Shown here: positions 51,984 to 61,411 of the stretch, piece by piece
Layout: each line of letters begins with the position of its first letter
How positions within the stretch are numbered: the first letter of the stretch is position 1
Source: Pedobacter panaciterrae
GTDB taxonomy: Bacteria; Bacteroidota; Bacteroidia; Sphingobacteriales; Sphingobacteriaceae
Assembly (NCBI RefSeq): GCF_001636695.1
Contig: NZ_LGEL01000011.1
Coordinates: forward strand, 62,001-126,000
Length of the DNA: 64,000 nucleotides
Direction of reading: 5' to 3'
Position numbers and translations under genes: made by a program
Notes under the pieces: generated by a model
Databases searched by the model: none
Told to the model about the DNA's origin: nothing
The model's input: the letters and a program-made list of their open reading frames with translations, nothing else

Positions 51984-52026
51984 AGCCTTCTGAACCCCAA
52001 TAAATTTATTTATGGGGTCAGAAGGT
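51984..52026. terminator. Probable bidirectional terminator
   Basis: CCTTCTGAACCCCAATAAAT (from 51988) is nearly complementary to ATTTATGGGGTCAGAAGG further on (to 52026), forming a long imperfect hairpin between the exported-protein gene and the convergent response regulator gene. Confidence 0.7.
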
Positions 52027-52039
52027 ATTTGTTGCTTAA

Positions 52040-52807
52040 TTAATAATCTAACCACATTTTAAATAAAGGGGCTTTTGTTCTGCTAACTATAATATCATTG
52101 TCTGCACTATTCTTTAATTTGAGTTTTAATTTTCCATTGAAATAATTGTGCACTTTTTCAATGGAATTGACGTGAACAATGTACTGCCGGTTTATCCTAA
52201 AGAAATTTTTAGGTTCCAGCTCTTGTTCCAACGCTTCGAGGATCTGGGGTACCACAATTTTTTCTCCATTAAAAAGATTTGCATAGCTAATGTTTAAATG
52301 TGAATAAAAGAAAGCTATGTCCTCTACGTTGATCTTTCTATAACCATCGCGGTATGGAAGAAAGAAACGTGATCTGTATTCTTTCGGCCGGATTTGACTG
52401 AGTAGTTCTTCAATTAAGGGGGATTGCTGGTACGCTCTCTGTATAGAACTTTCAAATTTCACAATAGCGGCTTCCAGCTGATCTATTTCAATTGGCTTAA
52501 GCAGGTAATCTATACTGTTATATTTGAATGCCCTGATTGCATATTCGTCATATGCTGTCGTGAAAATTACCGGACATTTTACGTCCGCCAGGTTAAAGAT
52601 ATCAAAACTTACACCATCTGCCAATTGTATATCCATTAGGATCAGATCAGGACTTGTGTTTTCTGCGAGCCAATCCACCGTCTTTTTAATACTGGTCAAA
52701 ATACCAGCAATTTCAAAATTTGGTCTTATTTTGAGCAGTAACCTTTGTAATTTATCCGAGTTGAGCTTTTCATCTTCCAGAATCAATATCTTCTTTATCA
52801 TATCCAT
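52040..52807 (-). CDS. LytTR-family response regulator
   Basis: 255 residues. Receiver domain (about 4-125): acidic pair in ILEDEKLN, phosphoacceptor Asp59 in LILMDIQLADG, Thr in IFTTAYDEYA and Lys in YLLKPIE. DNA-binding LytTR domain (about 150-255): RSRFFLPYRDGYRKINVEDIAFFYSHLNISYA, FRINRQYIVHVNSIEKV. It would be phosphorylated by the adjacent membrane histidine kinase, whose gene overlaps its start by 10 bases. Targets unknown; the divergent neighbours give no clear regulon. Confidence 0.95.
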   Translation of the reverse strand: MDMIKKILILEDEKLNSDKLQRLLLKIRPNFEIAGILTSIKKTVDWLAENTSPDLILMDIQLADGVSFDIFNLADVKCPVIFTTAYDEYAIRAFKYNSIDYLLKPIEIDQLEAAIVKFESSIQRAYQQSPLIEELLSQIRPKEYRSRFFLPYRDGYRKINVEDIAFFYSHLNISYANLFNGEKIVVPQILEALEQELEPKNFFRINRQYIVHVNSIEKVHNYFNGKLKLKLKNSADNDIIVSRTKAPLFKMWLDY

Positions 52808-53886
52808 TTGATAAGGGGTACTTTAATGGTAAAAGTTTTCTCGTTCTTCTCTATAACAGGTTTTTTGCCTCCTAGTAAAGCGTAACGATCAATTATGTTT
52901 TTCAAACCCATTCCTGTAGAATGGGGAGCTTTTATTAAGGGCAATATTGTATTGGATACGATCAGTTCATTATCGTTGCTAGTATAAACATTGATGTCCA
53001 ATGGATTTTCTTCTTCTGTGCGGTTATGCTTAATGGCATTTTCAATAAATAGTTGAAGGGTAACGGGGGGGATGAGTAAATCAAGCTTTGACTCATCAAT
53101 ATTAATACGAAAAACACTGCCGCCACCCATTCGGTTGTTGATAAGAAAAAGATAGGCATCTAGAAATTTGAGCTCTTCCCGCAGGGGGACTAGTTTTTTC
53201 TTTGAATTGATTAATAAATAACGGTAGACCTTTGCAAAATTCTCGGTATACTCATAGCCTAACTGTTGATCCTTCAATATCAATTCTGAAAGTACGCTGA
53301 GGTTATTGAAAACAAAATGTGGGTCAAGCTGTAATTTAAGTGCCTGCAATTCTATTTCGGCTGCTAGTTGTTTGTTTTGGGCAGCTTTAATCTCAAATTC
53401 AGCAGCCTTTATAGTACTGGCTTTCCAATTACTCAATAAAAAATTGCCAGTATTTAAGGCACTTATCATTAAGGCCCATAGTATAATTGAAATGATGGAG
53501 TACAATCCTTGTCTTAAATTAATATGTGGAGATTGTGTATCTGCAGTCCCTACAAATATCACATAAATTATTGAAAGGCAAATGACAAGTAATAACACAC
53601 CCAGAATTTGAAAGAGTGTTTGAGTTAATAAACGTTTTAAAGGATGGGTCATCCATGAGATTTTTTTGTTCAATGTTCTGTCTATAAACAGACTTAGCTC
53701 CAAGACGATTAGACAAAATAATAAGTTGATTACAAGGTCTAATATTAATCTGGAAACAGACATGGCAGCATACTCTTTCCAATAGGAATAGGGAAGTATA
53801 ATGAATAAAGCCGCATACGAACTCATAAAAGTAAGTGCAAGCACGAATAAACCCTTCGTTTTAATCCTTTTCATTCTGTTAAACAT
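52798..53886 (-). CDS. LytS/YehU-type membrane histidine kinase
   Basis: 362 residues with four N-terminal membrane helices (LFVLALTFMSSYAALFIILP, LILDLVINLLFCLIVLEL, ILGVLLLVICLSIIYVIFV, GLYSIISIILWALMISAL) and a His_kinase domain: phosphoacceptor His in LQLDPHFVFNNLSVL, N-box TLQLFIENAIKHN, G-box GMGLKNIIDRY. A charged coiled-coil linker (about 165-195) joins the two parts. There is no extracellular sensor domain, so the helices themselves sense the signal. Overlaps its response regulator by 10 bases. A TGGCA-N6-TGCCA inverted repeat lies at 53980-53995, about 95 bases upstream, and might be an autoregulatory site. Confidence 0.95.
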   Translation of the reverse strand: MFNRMKRIKTKGLFVLALTFMSSYAALFIILPYSYWKEYAAMSVSRLILDLVINLLFCLIVLELSLFIDRTLNKKISWMTHPLKRLLTQTLFQILGVLLLVICLSIIYVIFVGTADTQSPHINLRQGLYSIISIILWALMISALNTGNFLLSNWKASTIKAAEFEIKAAQNKQLAAEIELQALKLQLDPHFVFNNLSVLSELILKDQQLGYEYTENFAKVYRYLLINSKKKLVPLREELKFLDAYLFLINNRMGGGSVFRINIDESKLDLLIPPVTLQLFIENAIKHNRTEEENPLDINVYTSNDNELIVSNTILPLIKAPHSTGMGLKNIIDRYALLGGKKPVIEKNEKTFTIKVPLIKWI

Positions 53887-54316
53887 TCTTTCCTGGCTAC
53901 TCCGTTAAATTAATTTTTAAATGGAAAGACCAAATTATACTCTATTAGTGTCTTTTTAAAACTTTTGTTACAGTATCTCTGGCAAATGTCTGCCATTTTG
54001 ATAGTTTTTTTATTAAGAATATCCTGTTTTGACAGGTAATATAATTGCATAAAAATCATTACATTTATACGACAAAGTGATCTGGATATGCTTAAAACAG
54101 TTAAATAAGCGATTGTGATCTATTGGCATATGTGGAAGCGCCGAGAATTAAGCGTAAAAGAAATAGTCAAAGATTAGTAAGATTTATGAAATAACGGCAG
54201 TTGCAACATCTAATAACTAGTCAATGGCGTAATTGTTGATAAAATAAAAAAATCAGGGATGCTTTTTATTAAACAATTTTTATAGTTTAGAGCATTCCGG
54301 ATTTAGAAAGGTATAT
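53887..54316. other. 430-bp divergent intergenic region, histidine kinase/clpC
   Basis: No gene seen. It carries TGGCA-AATGTC-TGCCA at 53980-53995 (inverted repeat, candidate operator) and AT-rich DNA before clpC. No CIRCE or CtsR operator-like repeat and no exact TAnnTTTG site was found, so clpC heat-shock control cannot be read here. Confidence 0.5.
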
Positions 54317-56857
54317 ATGGAAGCTAAATTTTCTCCACAAGTAAAAGACGTGATTTCTTTTAGCAGGGAAGAAGCCCTGAGATTAGGTCACGATTACATA
54401 GGCGCAGAACATCTTTTGTTAGGCCTTATTCGCGAAGGCGATGGTATGGCTATTAAGATATTGAAATCATTAGGAGTTGATACTTCAAAACTTCGCCGCT
54501 CAATTGAGGATTCTGTAAGAGGGACCTCAAGTGTAACAGTAAATCTGGGTAATATTCCTTTAACAAAGCAAGCTGAAAAGGTTTTGAAGATAACATATCT
54601 GGAAGCAAAAATCTTTAAAAGTGATTTGATAGGAACAGAGCATTTGTTGTTGTCTATCCTTCGTGATGATGATAATATTGCGTCGCAGATTTTGTTACAA
54701 TACAACGTTAATTACGAAATCTTTAAACAGGAGGTTGAAGTGAATAAAAACGGATTCAAAGACGAGACTCAAAATAGTGCATCAACAGGCGGTGATGAAG
54801 ATTACCGTGAGGAAGAGAGCTTTAGCAGTCCTAAAAAAGTTTCAGATATAAAATCTAAAACTCCGGTTTTGGATAATTTTGGAAGGGACTTGACAAAAGC
54901 TGCTGAGGAAGGAAGACTAGATCCGATTGTTGGTCGTGAAAAAGAAATTGAGCGTGTATCTCAGATCTTATCTCGTCGTAAAAAGAACAATCCAATTTTA
55001 ATTGGTGAGCCGGGTGTTGGTAAATCAGCTATTGCTGAGGGATTGGCACTTAGAATTGTTCAACGCAAGGTATCAAGGGTTCTTTTTAACAAACGCGTTG
55101 TTACTTTAGATCTTGCTTCTTTGGTTGCAGGGACTAAATACCGTGGACAATTTGAAGAACGTATGAAAGCCGTGATGAACGAGCTTGAAAAATCTACTGA
55201 TGTAATTTTGTTTATTGATGAGATTCATACAATTGTAGGTGCAGGTGGTGCTTCGGGATCATTAGATGCGTCGAATATGTTTAAACCTGCTTTAGCAAGG
55301 GGCGAAATACAATGTATTGGTGCCACAACACTTGATGAATACCGTCAGTATATAGAGAAAGATGGTGCATTGGATCGTCGTTTCCAAAAGGTAATGATTG
55401 AGCCTGCTACACCGGATGAAACTATTGAGATATTAAATCGTATTAAAGAAAAATACGAAGATCATCACGGTGTAACTTATACCGATGAAGCAATTAATGC
55501 TTGTGTGGCTTTAACCTCAAGATACATTACTGATAGATTTTTGCCAGATAAAGCTATTGATGCTTTAGATGAGGCAGGGTCAAGAGTTCACTTAACGAAC
55601 ATTCATGTTCCAGAGAACATCATTGAGATCGAAAACAAAATTGAAGAGATCAAGCTTGAAAAAAATAAAGTTGTAAAAAGTCAGAAATATGAGGAAGCTG
55701 CTAAACTAAGGGATACTGAAAAAAATCTTTTAGAGGAGCTGGATCGTGCTAAGGTTGAATGGGAAAATGAAACAAAAACTAAACGTTATACAGTTACAGA
55801 AGATAACGTAGCTGAAGTTGTTTCTATGATGACTGGTATTCCATTGCAACGTGTTGGACAAACTGATAGCGTTAAGCTATTGAATATGTACGAGACTGTT
55901 GGACAGAAAATTATTGGTCAGGATGACGCCATTAAAAAACTTACAAGAGCGATTCAACGTACCAGAGCCGGATTAAAAGATCCTAAAAAACCAATTGGTT
56001 CGTTTATTTTCTTAGGTCCGACAGGAGTTGGTAAAACTGAATTGGCTAAAGAACTTGCCCGTTTTATGTTTGATAGTGATGATTCACTAATTCAAATTGA
56101 CATGAGTGAGTATATGGAGAAATTTGCGGTGTCACGTTTAGTGGGAGCGCCTCCGGGATACGTTGGTTATGAAGAGGGTGGTCAGTTAACTGAGAAAGTT
56201 AGACGTAAGCCTTATGCAGTAATCCTTTTGGATGAGATTGAAAAAGCTCACCCTGATGTATTCAATATCTTATTGCAGGTGCTTGATGAGGGACAGCTTA
56301 CAGATAGTTTAGGTCGTAAAGTAGATTTTAGAAATACGATTATCATTATGACTTCTAACATCGGTGCCCGTCAGTTAAAAGATTTCGGACAAGGTGTTGG
56401 TTTCTCTACCTCAGCTAAGGTTAACCAGGTTGATGCGCATTCAAGAGGCGTTATTGAAACTGCTTTAAAACGTGCGTTTGCTCCTGAGTTCCTTAACCGT
56501 GTTGATGATGTGGTTGTATTCAATTCTTTGGGTAAAGAAGAAATATTCAAAATCATCGATATAGAGTTGAAATCGTTATTTGGTCGTGTGCATAATTTAG
56601 GTTATGAAGTTAAATTGACCGATAAAGCAAAAGATTTTATTGCGGATAAAGGTTTTGATTCAGCTTTCGGTGCCAGACCTCTTAAACGTGCGATTCAAAA
56701 ATATCTTGAAGATCCGATTGCAGAAGAAATTCTTAAAGGAGATATTCATGATGGAGATACTTTGGAGATCGATTATGATAAAGAAGGAGATGTAATTGTA
56801 GTAGAAAATAAAAGTCCGGGTAAGAAAAAGAAAAAAGAAGAAGGAAGTGTAGAGTAA
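54317..56857 (+). CDS. clpC: AAA+ unfoldase ClpC
   Basis: 846 residues. Two Clp-N repeats (about 1-145; [30 protein letters not shown]), first AAA+ domain with Walker [14 protein letters not shown] and Walker [12 protein letters not shown], a UVR-type middle motif ([21 protein letters not shown], about 460-480) that marks ClpC rather than ClpA or ClpB, second AAA+ domain with [14 protein letters not shown] and [15 protein letters not shown], then the D2 small domain ending in a Lys/Glu-rich tail. It unfolds substrates for the ClpP protease. The adaptor McsB and repressor CtsR seen in Firmicutes are not adjacent. Stand-alone gene with a strong terminator. Confidence 0.97.
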   Translation: MEAKFSPQVKDVISFSREEALRLGHDYIGAEHLLLGLIREGDGMAIKILKSLGVDTSKLRRSIEDSVRGTSSVTVNLGNIPLTKQAEKVLKITYLEAKIFKSDLIGTEHLLLSILRDDDNIASQILLQYNVNYEIFKQEVEVNKNGFKDETQNSASTGGDEDYREEESFSSPKKVSDIKSKTPVLDNFGRDLTKAAEEGRLDPIVGREKEIERVSQILSRRKKNNPILIGEPGVGKSAIAEGLALRIVQRKVSRVLFNKRVVTLDLASLVAGTKYRGQFEERMKAVMNELEKSTDVILFIDEIHTIVGAGGASGSLDASNMFKPALARGEIQCIGATTLDEYRQYIEKDGALDRRFQKVMIEPATPDETIEILNRIKEKYEDHHGVTYTDEAINACVALTSRYITDRFLPDKAIDALDEAGSRVHLTNIHVPENIIEIENKIEEIKLEKNKVVKSQKYEEAAKLRDTEKNLLEELDRAKVEWENETKTKRYTVTEDNVAEVVSMMTGIPLQRVGQTDSVKLLNMYETVGQKIIGQDDAIKKLTRAIQRTRAGLKDPKKPIGSFIFLGPTGVGKTELAKELARFMFDSDDSLIQIDMSEYMEKFAVSRLVGAPPGYVGYEEGGQLTEKVRRKPYAVILLDEIEKAHPDVFNILLQVLDEGQLTDSLGRKVDFRNTIIIMTSNIGARQLKDFGQGVGFSTSAKVNQVDAHSRGVIETALKRAFAPEFLNRVDDVVVFNSLGKEEIFKIIDIELKSLFGRVHNLGYEVKLTDKAKDFIADKGFDSAFGARPLKRAIQKYLEDPIAEEILKGDIHDGDTLEIDYDKEGDVIVVENKSPGKKKKKEEGSVE

Positions 56858-56875
56858 AGTAGCACTCGTGACTAT

Positions 56876-56915
56876 AAAACGCCTGTTAGATGTTAATCTA
56901 ACAGGCGTTTTTTTT
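56876..56915 (+). terminator. Intrinsic terminator of clpC
   Basis: Perfect 16-bp stem (56876-56891 with 56896-56911), four-base loop GTTA, followed by a run of T. Twenty bases after the clpC stop. Confidence 0.95.
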
Positions 56916-57067
56916 GTAAAAATTTTTCTTTTTCGACTTTAGCTTAGTGTTTAAATTACACATTTTATCAAATTATATTCGTGCATATTTTGGTTTATCA
57001 ATTATTGCCTCTATTTTAGAGAATAAATAGGTTAGGTTAAAATATTTGTTGTATCAAAATTTTATAA

Positions 57068-58036
57068 ATGAAAGTGAAATTATCATTGTTAGTCCCGTTA
57101 GCATTCCTTGCTGTTCAAACCACTTTAGCACAGGAAAAACCCGAATCTTATAAGCAAAAACTAGAAGGCACAAAGTTATCCTTCGATATGGTTGCTATTC
57201 CAGGCGGTGAATTTATGATGGGAAGTAAAAAAGGAAATGCTGACGAACAGCCGGTTCACCAAGTGAAAATTGCGCCATTTTGGATGAGTACCTACGAGGT
57301 GATCTGGGATAATTATGAACCATTTTTATATAAGGATTACGAAGCTGCACATAGTACAGCCCCAATCCCAAAAAATGTTGATGCAATAACAAGGCCTACA
57401 AAACCATATCTGGATATGACTTTTGGAATGGGTAAAGAAGGGCAACCTGCACTTGCTATGACTCATTATAATGCTATTCAATATTGTAAATGGCTTTATG
57501 CCAGAACTGGAGTTTTTTACAGACTTCCTACTGAAGCTGAATGGGAATATGCTTGCCGGGCTGGTTCTGTTACCGAATATTCATTTGGTAATGACGCTTC
57601 TAAGCTAGGTGATTACGCCTGGTATAATAAGAATAGTGATGGTAAAACACATGTTGTTGGGCAAAAAAAACCAAATGCATGGGGTTTATACGATATGTAC
57701 GGAAATGTTGCAGAATGGACTTATGATCAGTACATTCCTGATTTCTATGCTTCAGTAAAGGGTGATAAAGCAAATGATCCTGTTGCTGTACCAGAAAAAT
57801 TATACCCGAATGCAGTTAGAGGTGGCGCATATAATGATGAAGCGAAAGATGCACGATCAGCATCGAGGTTGGCATCAGACCCAAGCTGGAAACAATTGGA
57901 TCCTCAAATTCCAAAAAGTAATTGGTGGTTCCCTGAAGCTCCTTTTGTAGGAATGAGATTAGTTAGGCCAGTAACGCCTCCATCAAAAGAAGAGATAGAA
58001 GCATATTATAGCAAAGCACCTATTAAAGATTACTAG
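57068..58036 (+). CDS. Secreted formylglycine-generating-enzyme (SUMF1)-like protein
   Basis: 322 residues: signal peptide (LSLLVPLAFLAVQTTLAQ) then an FGE-sulfatase domain with VAIPGGEFMMGSKKG, PVHQVKIAPFWMSTYEVI, YRLPTEAEWEYACRAGS, WGLYDMYGNVAEWTYD, AVRGGAYNDEAKDARSASR and the terminal GMRLVRP. True sulfatase-modifying enzymes use a Cys pair in the C-terminal part; I see no such pair here, so this is more likely a binding or lectin-like member of the fold, as in many secreted Bacteroidota proteins. First gene of a plus-strand group with a Gfo/Idh oxidoreductase (43 bases later), ApbE and a TIM-barrel isomerase, which suggests sugar metabolism. Confidence 0.92.
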   Translation: MKVKLSLLVPLAFLAVQTTLAQEKPESYKQKLEGTKLSFDMVAIPGGEFMMGSKKGNADEQPVHQVKIAPFWMSTYEVIWDNYEPFLYKDYEAAHSTAPIPKNVDAITRPTKPYLDMTFGMGKEGQPALAMTHYNAIQYCKWLYARTGVFYRLPTEAEWEYACRAGSVTEYSFGNDASKLGDYAWYNKNSDGKTHVVGQKKPNAWGLYDMYGNVAEWTYDQYIPDFYASVKGDKANDPVAVPEKLYPNAVRGGAYNDEAKDARSASRLASDPSWKQLDPQIPKSNWWFPEAPFVGMRLVRPVTPPSKEEIEAYYSKAPIKDY

Positions 58037-58079
58037 AAAAATCACACATACTAAGAACCATATATAAACCTAAATTACA

Positions 58080-59405
58080 ATGAACAATGAAGAACTGCGC
58101 GACAAACGCCGCGAATTTTTAAAAACTTCGGCTCTTGTTGCCGGAGGTGTTATGTTAAATGGAGTAGCTTTTGCTAATGGCGGAGCTCATTCATCTGTAG
58201 ATGACACCATCAAAATTGCATTAATTGGTTGCGGCGGTCGTGGTACCGGTGCTGCTTTTCAGGCATTAAGTACCAAGCAAAACCTTAAATTGGTTGCTAT
58301 GGCAGATGCTTTTAGCGATAGATTAGAAGGTGCATACAAGGAAATTTCTGACAAATTTGGCGCTAAGGTTGATGTTCCTAAAGAGCGTAGATTTGTAGGC
58401 TTTGATGCTTACAAAAAAGCAATAGCATTAGCTGATGTTGTTATATTGGCAACCCCTCCCGGATTCAGACCTGGTCATTTTGAGGAGGCAGTTAACCAAA
58501 GTAAGCACGTATTTATGGAGAAACCAGTAGCGGTTGACTCACCTGGTATCCGTAAAGTTTTAGCTGCTGCTGAAATTGCTAAAACTAAAAAATTAAACGT
58601 TGTTGTTGGGCTTCAGCGCAGATACCAAAATAACTATAGAGATGTTATTAAGCGCATTCAGGATGGAGCTATAGGTGACATCACTGGTGGCCAGGTATAT
58701 TGGAACAGTGGTGGCGTTTGGGTAAAACCTCGTGAGGCGAGCCAAACTGAAATGGAATACCAAATGCGTAACTGGTATTATTTTAACTGGTTATGTGGCG
58801 ATCATATAGTTGAACAACATGTACACAATATTGATATAGCAAACTGGGTTAAAAATGCTTATCCGGTTTCTGTTCAGGGTACAGGTAGCCGTGCATGGAG
58901 AACAGGAAAAGACTATGGCGAAATCTATGATAATCACTCTGTTGAATTAACTTATGCTGATGGTTCTGTAATTAATAGTCAGTGCCGCCACTTTGAAGGT
59001 ATTGATAACCGTGTTGATGAAAGTTTCCATGGAACTAAGGGACGTGTTTTCTTATCAGCAGGTAATGAAGGAAGGTTATACGATTCTAAGAATAAATTGA
59101 TCTATAACTACAGCTCAAAAGTAAATCCTAATCCTTATCAAACAGAGCACGATGAGCTGTTTGCTGCTATTGCTAAAGGTGAATATAAGTTCTGGGATGC
59201 AGAGCGTGGGGCGAAAAGCTGCATGACAGCTATTATTGGTCGTTATGCAACTTATTCAGGAAAAACAATTAAATGGGATGATGCTTTAAAAGCAGACAAC
59301 AGTTTATTCCCGGATGAGTTGAGCTGGACTGCAAAACCTAAGTTGTTACCAGATGCAAATGGATTGTATCCAATTCCTACACCAGGACAAACTAAGGTGA
59401 TCTAA
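58080..59405 (+). CDS. Exported Gfo/Idh/MocA-family oxidoreductase
   Basis: 441 residues. Twin-arginine-like leader (DKRREFLKTSALVAGGVML), Rossmann NAD(P) motif IALIGCGGRGTGAAFQAL, VILATPPGFRPGHFEEAV, the EKP motif (HVFMEKPVAVDSPG, catalytic Lys) and C-terminal substrate domain with WNSGGVWVKP, MRNWYYFNWLCGDHIVEQHVHNIDIANW (catalytic His) and GTKGRVFLSAGNEGRLYD. Exported members of the family oxidise or interconvert sugars at C3, often with cofactor tightly bound. In Bacteroidota they occur with TIM-barrel isomerases, as here (60470-61408), in keto-glycoside pathways. Fits the same set as the neighbouring FGE-like and ApbE proteins. Substrate unknown. Confidence 0.95.
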   Translation: MNNEELRDKRREFLKTSALVAGGVMLNGVAFANGGAHSSVDDTIKIALIGCGGRGTGAAFQALSTKQNLKLVAMADAFSDRLEGAYKEISDKFGAKVDVPKERRFVGFDAYKKAIALADVVILATPPGFRPGHFEEAVNQSKHVFMEKPVAVDSPGIRKVLAAAEIAKTKKLNVVVGLQRRYQNNYRDVIKRIQDGAIGDITGGQVYWNSGGVWVKPREASQTEMEYQMRNWYYFNWLCGDHIVEQHVHNIDIANWVKNAYPVSVQGTGSRAWRTGKDYGEIYDNHSVELTYADGSVINSQCRHFEGIDNRVDESFHGTKGRVFLSAGNEGRLYDSKNKLIYNYSSKVNPNPYQTEHDELFAAIAKGEYKFWDAERGAKSCMTAIIGRYATYSGKTIKWDDALKADNSLFPDELSWTAKPKLLPDANGLYPIPTPGQTKVI

Positions 59406-59419
59406 ACGTTACTATTGTA

Positions 59420-60430
59420 ATGTTTTTTATAAATAAAGCTTTTATTTTATTGCTGCTGTCGCAAATCTTTCTTCTTTTTAAGAAGGAAGATCTGCGACAG
59501 TACGCTATACATGGATACGCTCAGGGAACAGATTATTCCATAAAGTATTTTGCAAGAGATAGTATCGTAACTAAAGGAAATATTGATAGTATTTTGGTGG
59601 TTATAGATTCATCTATGTCGCTATACAAATCATATTCATTGATAAACAGATTTAATGCTTCGGAGAAGGGAATTGTTTTAGATCCTCATTTTACCAGGGT
59701 AATGGCAAAGTCTTTTGAAGTTTTTAAAGCTACAAAAGGCAAGTTTGATGTTACTGTGCAACCTCTGGTACAGGCTTGGGGCTTTGGTGCAAAACCAATA
59801 GATAAGTTTCCTGATAGTGCCCGGGTAAAGGAGTTGTTGAAATGTGTTGGTATGAATAATCTGATTTTAAAGGGAAATTTCCTTAAAAAGCTAAAGCCAT
59901 GTGTAAATGTAGATCTTAATGGAATTGCCCAGGGGTACAGTGTTGATGTAGTCGCTGATTATTTAATTAAAAAGGGAATTACATCTTTCGTAGTAGAAAT
60001 AGGCGGTGAACTTAGGATAAAAGGGCCGAAACCTGATGGCACATCAATGCATATAGGAATTGAAGGCCCTGCAGATTCGCCAGATGCCGAGCCAGTAGTT
60101 AGACACGTTATCCGTATTAATGATGGAGCAATAACAACTGCAGGGAATTATAGAAAATATTTACAAAAGGGATCCAGAAAAATTGCACACCTTATAGACC
60201 CTAAAACTGGCTATCCGTTAGACAACGCATTGATTAGTGTGACGATTTATGCAAAGGATGCCATTACTGCAGATGGATATGATAGTCCTGTAATGGCAAT
60301 GAATGTTAAAGAAGCGCTTGATTTTATAGCGGCTAAAAAAAATATGGAAGCTTACATTATTTATCACCGTAAGGATGGGAGTGTTGCAGATACACTTACG
60401 GCGGGATTTAAAAAAATGATAATAGAGTAA
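59420..60430 (+). CDS. apbE: FAD:protein FMN transferase (ApbE)
   Basis: 336 residues with a hydrophobic export signal (AFILLLLSQIFLLF) and the ApbE domain: GTDYSIKYFA, MSLYKSYSLINRFN, FDVTVQPLVQAWGFG, VDLNGIAQGYSVDVVADYL, VEIGGELRIKG, GAITTAGNYRKY, HLIDPKTGYP. The usual C-terminal ADALSTALF motif is ADGYDSPVMAM here, keeping the metal-binding Asp but losing the Thr/Ser pattern. ApbE attaches FMN covalently to a Thr of periplasmic flavoproteins such as NQR/RNF subunits or flavocytochromes; no such partner is in the window. The first codons lie in a strong hairpin (59456-59500) that may modulate expression. Follows the Gfo/Idh gene by 14 bases. Confidence 0.92.
   Translation: MFFINKAFILLLLSQIFLLFKKEDLRQYAIHGYAQGTDYSIKYFARDSIVTKGNIDSILVVIDSSMSLYKSYSLINRFNASEKGIVLDPHFTRVMAKSFEVFKATKGKFDVTVQPLVQAWGFGAKPIDKFPDSARVKELLKCVGMNNLILKGNFLKKLKPCVNVDLNGIAQGYSVDVVADYLIKKGITSFVVEIGGELRIKGPKPDGTSMHIGIEGPADSPDAEPVVRHVIRINDGAITTAGNYRKYLQKGSRKIAHLIDPKTGYPLDNALISVTIYAKDAITADGYDSPVMAMNVKEALDFIAAKKNMEAYIIYHRKDGSVADTLTAGFKKMIIE
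59456..59500 (+). repeat. Near-perfect 21-bp inverted repeat inside the apbE signal-peptide region
   Basis: Arms 59456-59476 and 59480-59500 pair at 19 of 21 positions plus one G-U wobble, around a TTT loop. The hairpin sits 36 bases after the apbE ATG and shortly after the Gfo/Idh stop, so it could slow ribosomes, protect the upstream mRNA end or attenuate read-through. Seen directly; role inferred. Confidence 0.8.
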
Positions 60431-60469
60431 TCCATTATAAAAATAAGTACCTAACCAAAAACCAAAAAT

Positions 60470-61408
60470 ATGAACAGAATAGAATTTTTAAGAAATAGCT
60501 TCGTAGCCACTGGTGCACTTGTGGCCGGGTCTTCATTAAATGGACTTGCGGCTGATAAAAATAATTCAGGACAAGGCTCAGCTTTGGCTGGTAAAACTTT
60601 TAATCTTGATTATGCTCCTCACCAGGGAATGTTTAAGAATAATGCTGGCGATAGCTTTCTGGATCAGATTAAATTTATGTACGATCAGGGTTTTCGTTCT
60701 ATTGAGGACAATGGCTTTTTAGGAAGATCTGTTGACGAACAAACAAAAATAGGAAATCTGCTTGCCAAATTGGGCATGAGAATGGGTGTTTTTGTTGTTG
60801 ATGGAGGTGACAACTGGAAAACATCTTTAACAACCGGTAAAAAGGAATTTAAAGATAAATTTATAGAGACCTGCAAAAAATCTGTAGAAGCTGCTAAAAG
60901 ATGTAATGCAAAATGGTTAACTGTTGTACCTGGATTTTATGAGCGCAGGTTACCTTATGGAAATCAATTTGCGAATGTTATAGATGCAATGAGAGCAGGT
61001 GCCGAGATTTTTGAACCTCATGGTCTGGTAATGGTGCTTGAAACATTAAGCGATACACCAGAATTATTTTTGCAGCAAACGCACGAAACTTATGCTGTTT
61101 GTAAAGCAGTAAATAGCCCTTCATGTAAAATTCTCTATGATATTTATCATATGCAAAGGACAGAAGGGCAGTTGATAACTAATATTGACAGATGCTGGGA
61201 TGAGATTGCCTACATTCAAATTGGTGATAACCCGGGAAGAAATGAACCAACAACCGGAGAGATTAACTATAAAAATCTGTTCAAGCATCTTTATGAAAAA
61301 GGATATAAAGGTGTTATGGGTATGGAACATGGCAACTCCAAATCAGGAAAAGAAGGCGAGCTTAGGGTAATACAAGCCTATAGGGAAGAAGACAATTTTC
61401 TTTCTTAA
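60470..61408 (+). CDS. Exported hydroxypyruvate isomerase-like TIM-barrel protein
   Basis: 312 residues. N-terminal leader (RIEFLRNSFVATGALVAGSS) with a single Arg, so export by Sec or a variant Tat signal. The barrel shows FNLDYAPHQGMF, GFRSIEDNGFL, MGVFVVDGG, WLTVVPGFYERRLPYGN, LVMVLETLSDTPELFL (metal Glu), CKILYDIYHMQ (metal Asp and His), IQIGDNPGRNEPTTGEINY (His replaced by Asp/Asn here) and GVMGMEHGNS (Glu). Family members isomerise or epimerise keto-acids and sugars. Grouped with the Gfo/Idh, FGE-like and ApbE genes on the plus strand; together they look like a periplasmic sugar-modification set. Convergent with the radical SAM gene, three bases between stops. Confidence 0.9.
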   Translation: MNRIEFLRNSFVATGALVAGSSLNGLAADKNNSGQGSALAGKTFNLDYAPHQGMFKNNAGDSFLDQIKFMYDQGFRSIEDNGFLGRSVDEQTKIGNLLAKLGMRMGVFVVDGGDNWKTSLTTGKKEFKDKFIETCKKSVEAAKRCNAKWLTVVPGFYERRLPYGNQFANVIDAMRAGAEIFEPHGLVMVLETLSDTPELFLQQTHETYAVCKAVNSPSCKILYDIYHMQRTEGQLITNIDRCWDEIAYIQIGDNPGRNEPTTGEINYKNLFKHLYEKGYKGVMGMEHGNSKSGKEGELRVIQAYREEDNFLS

Positions 61409-61411
61409 GTT

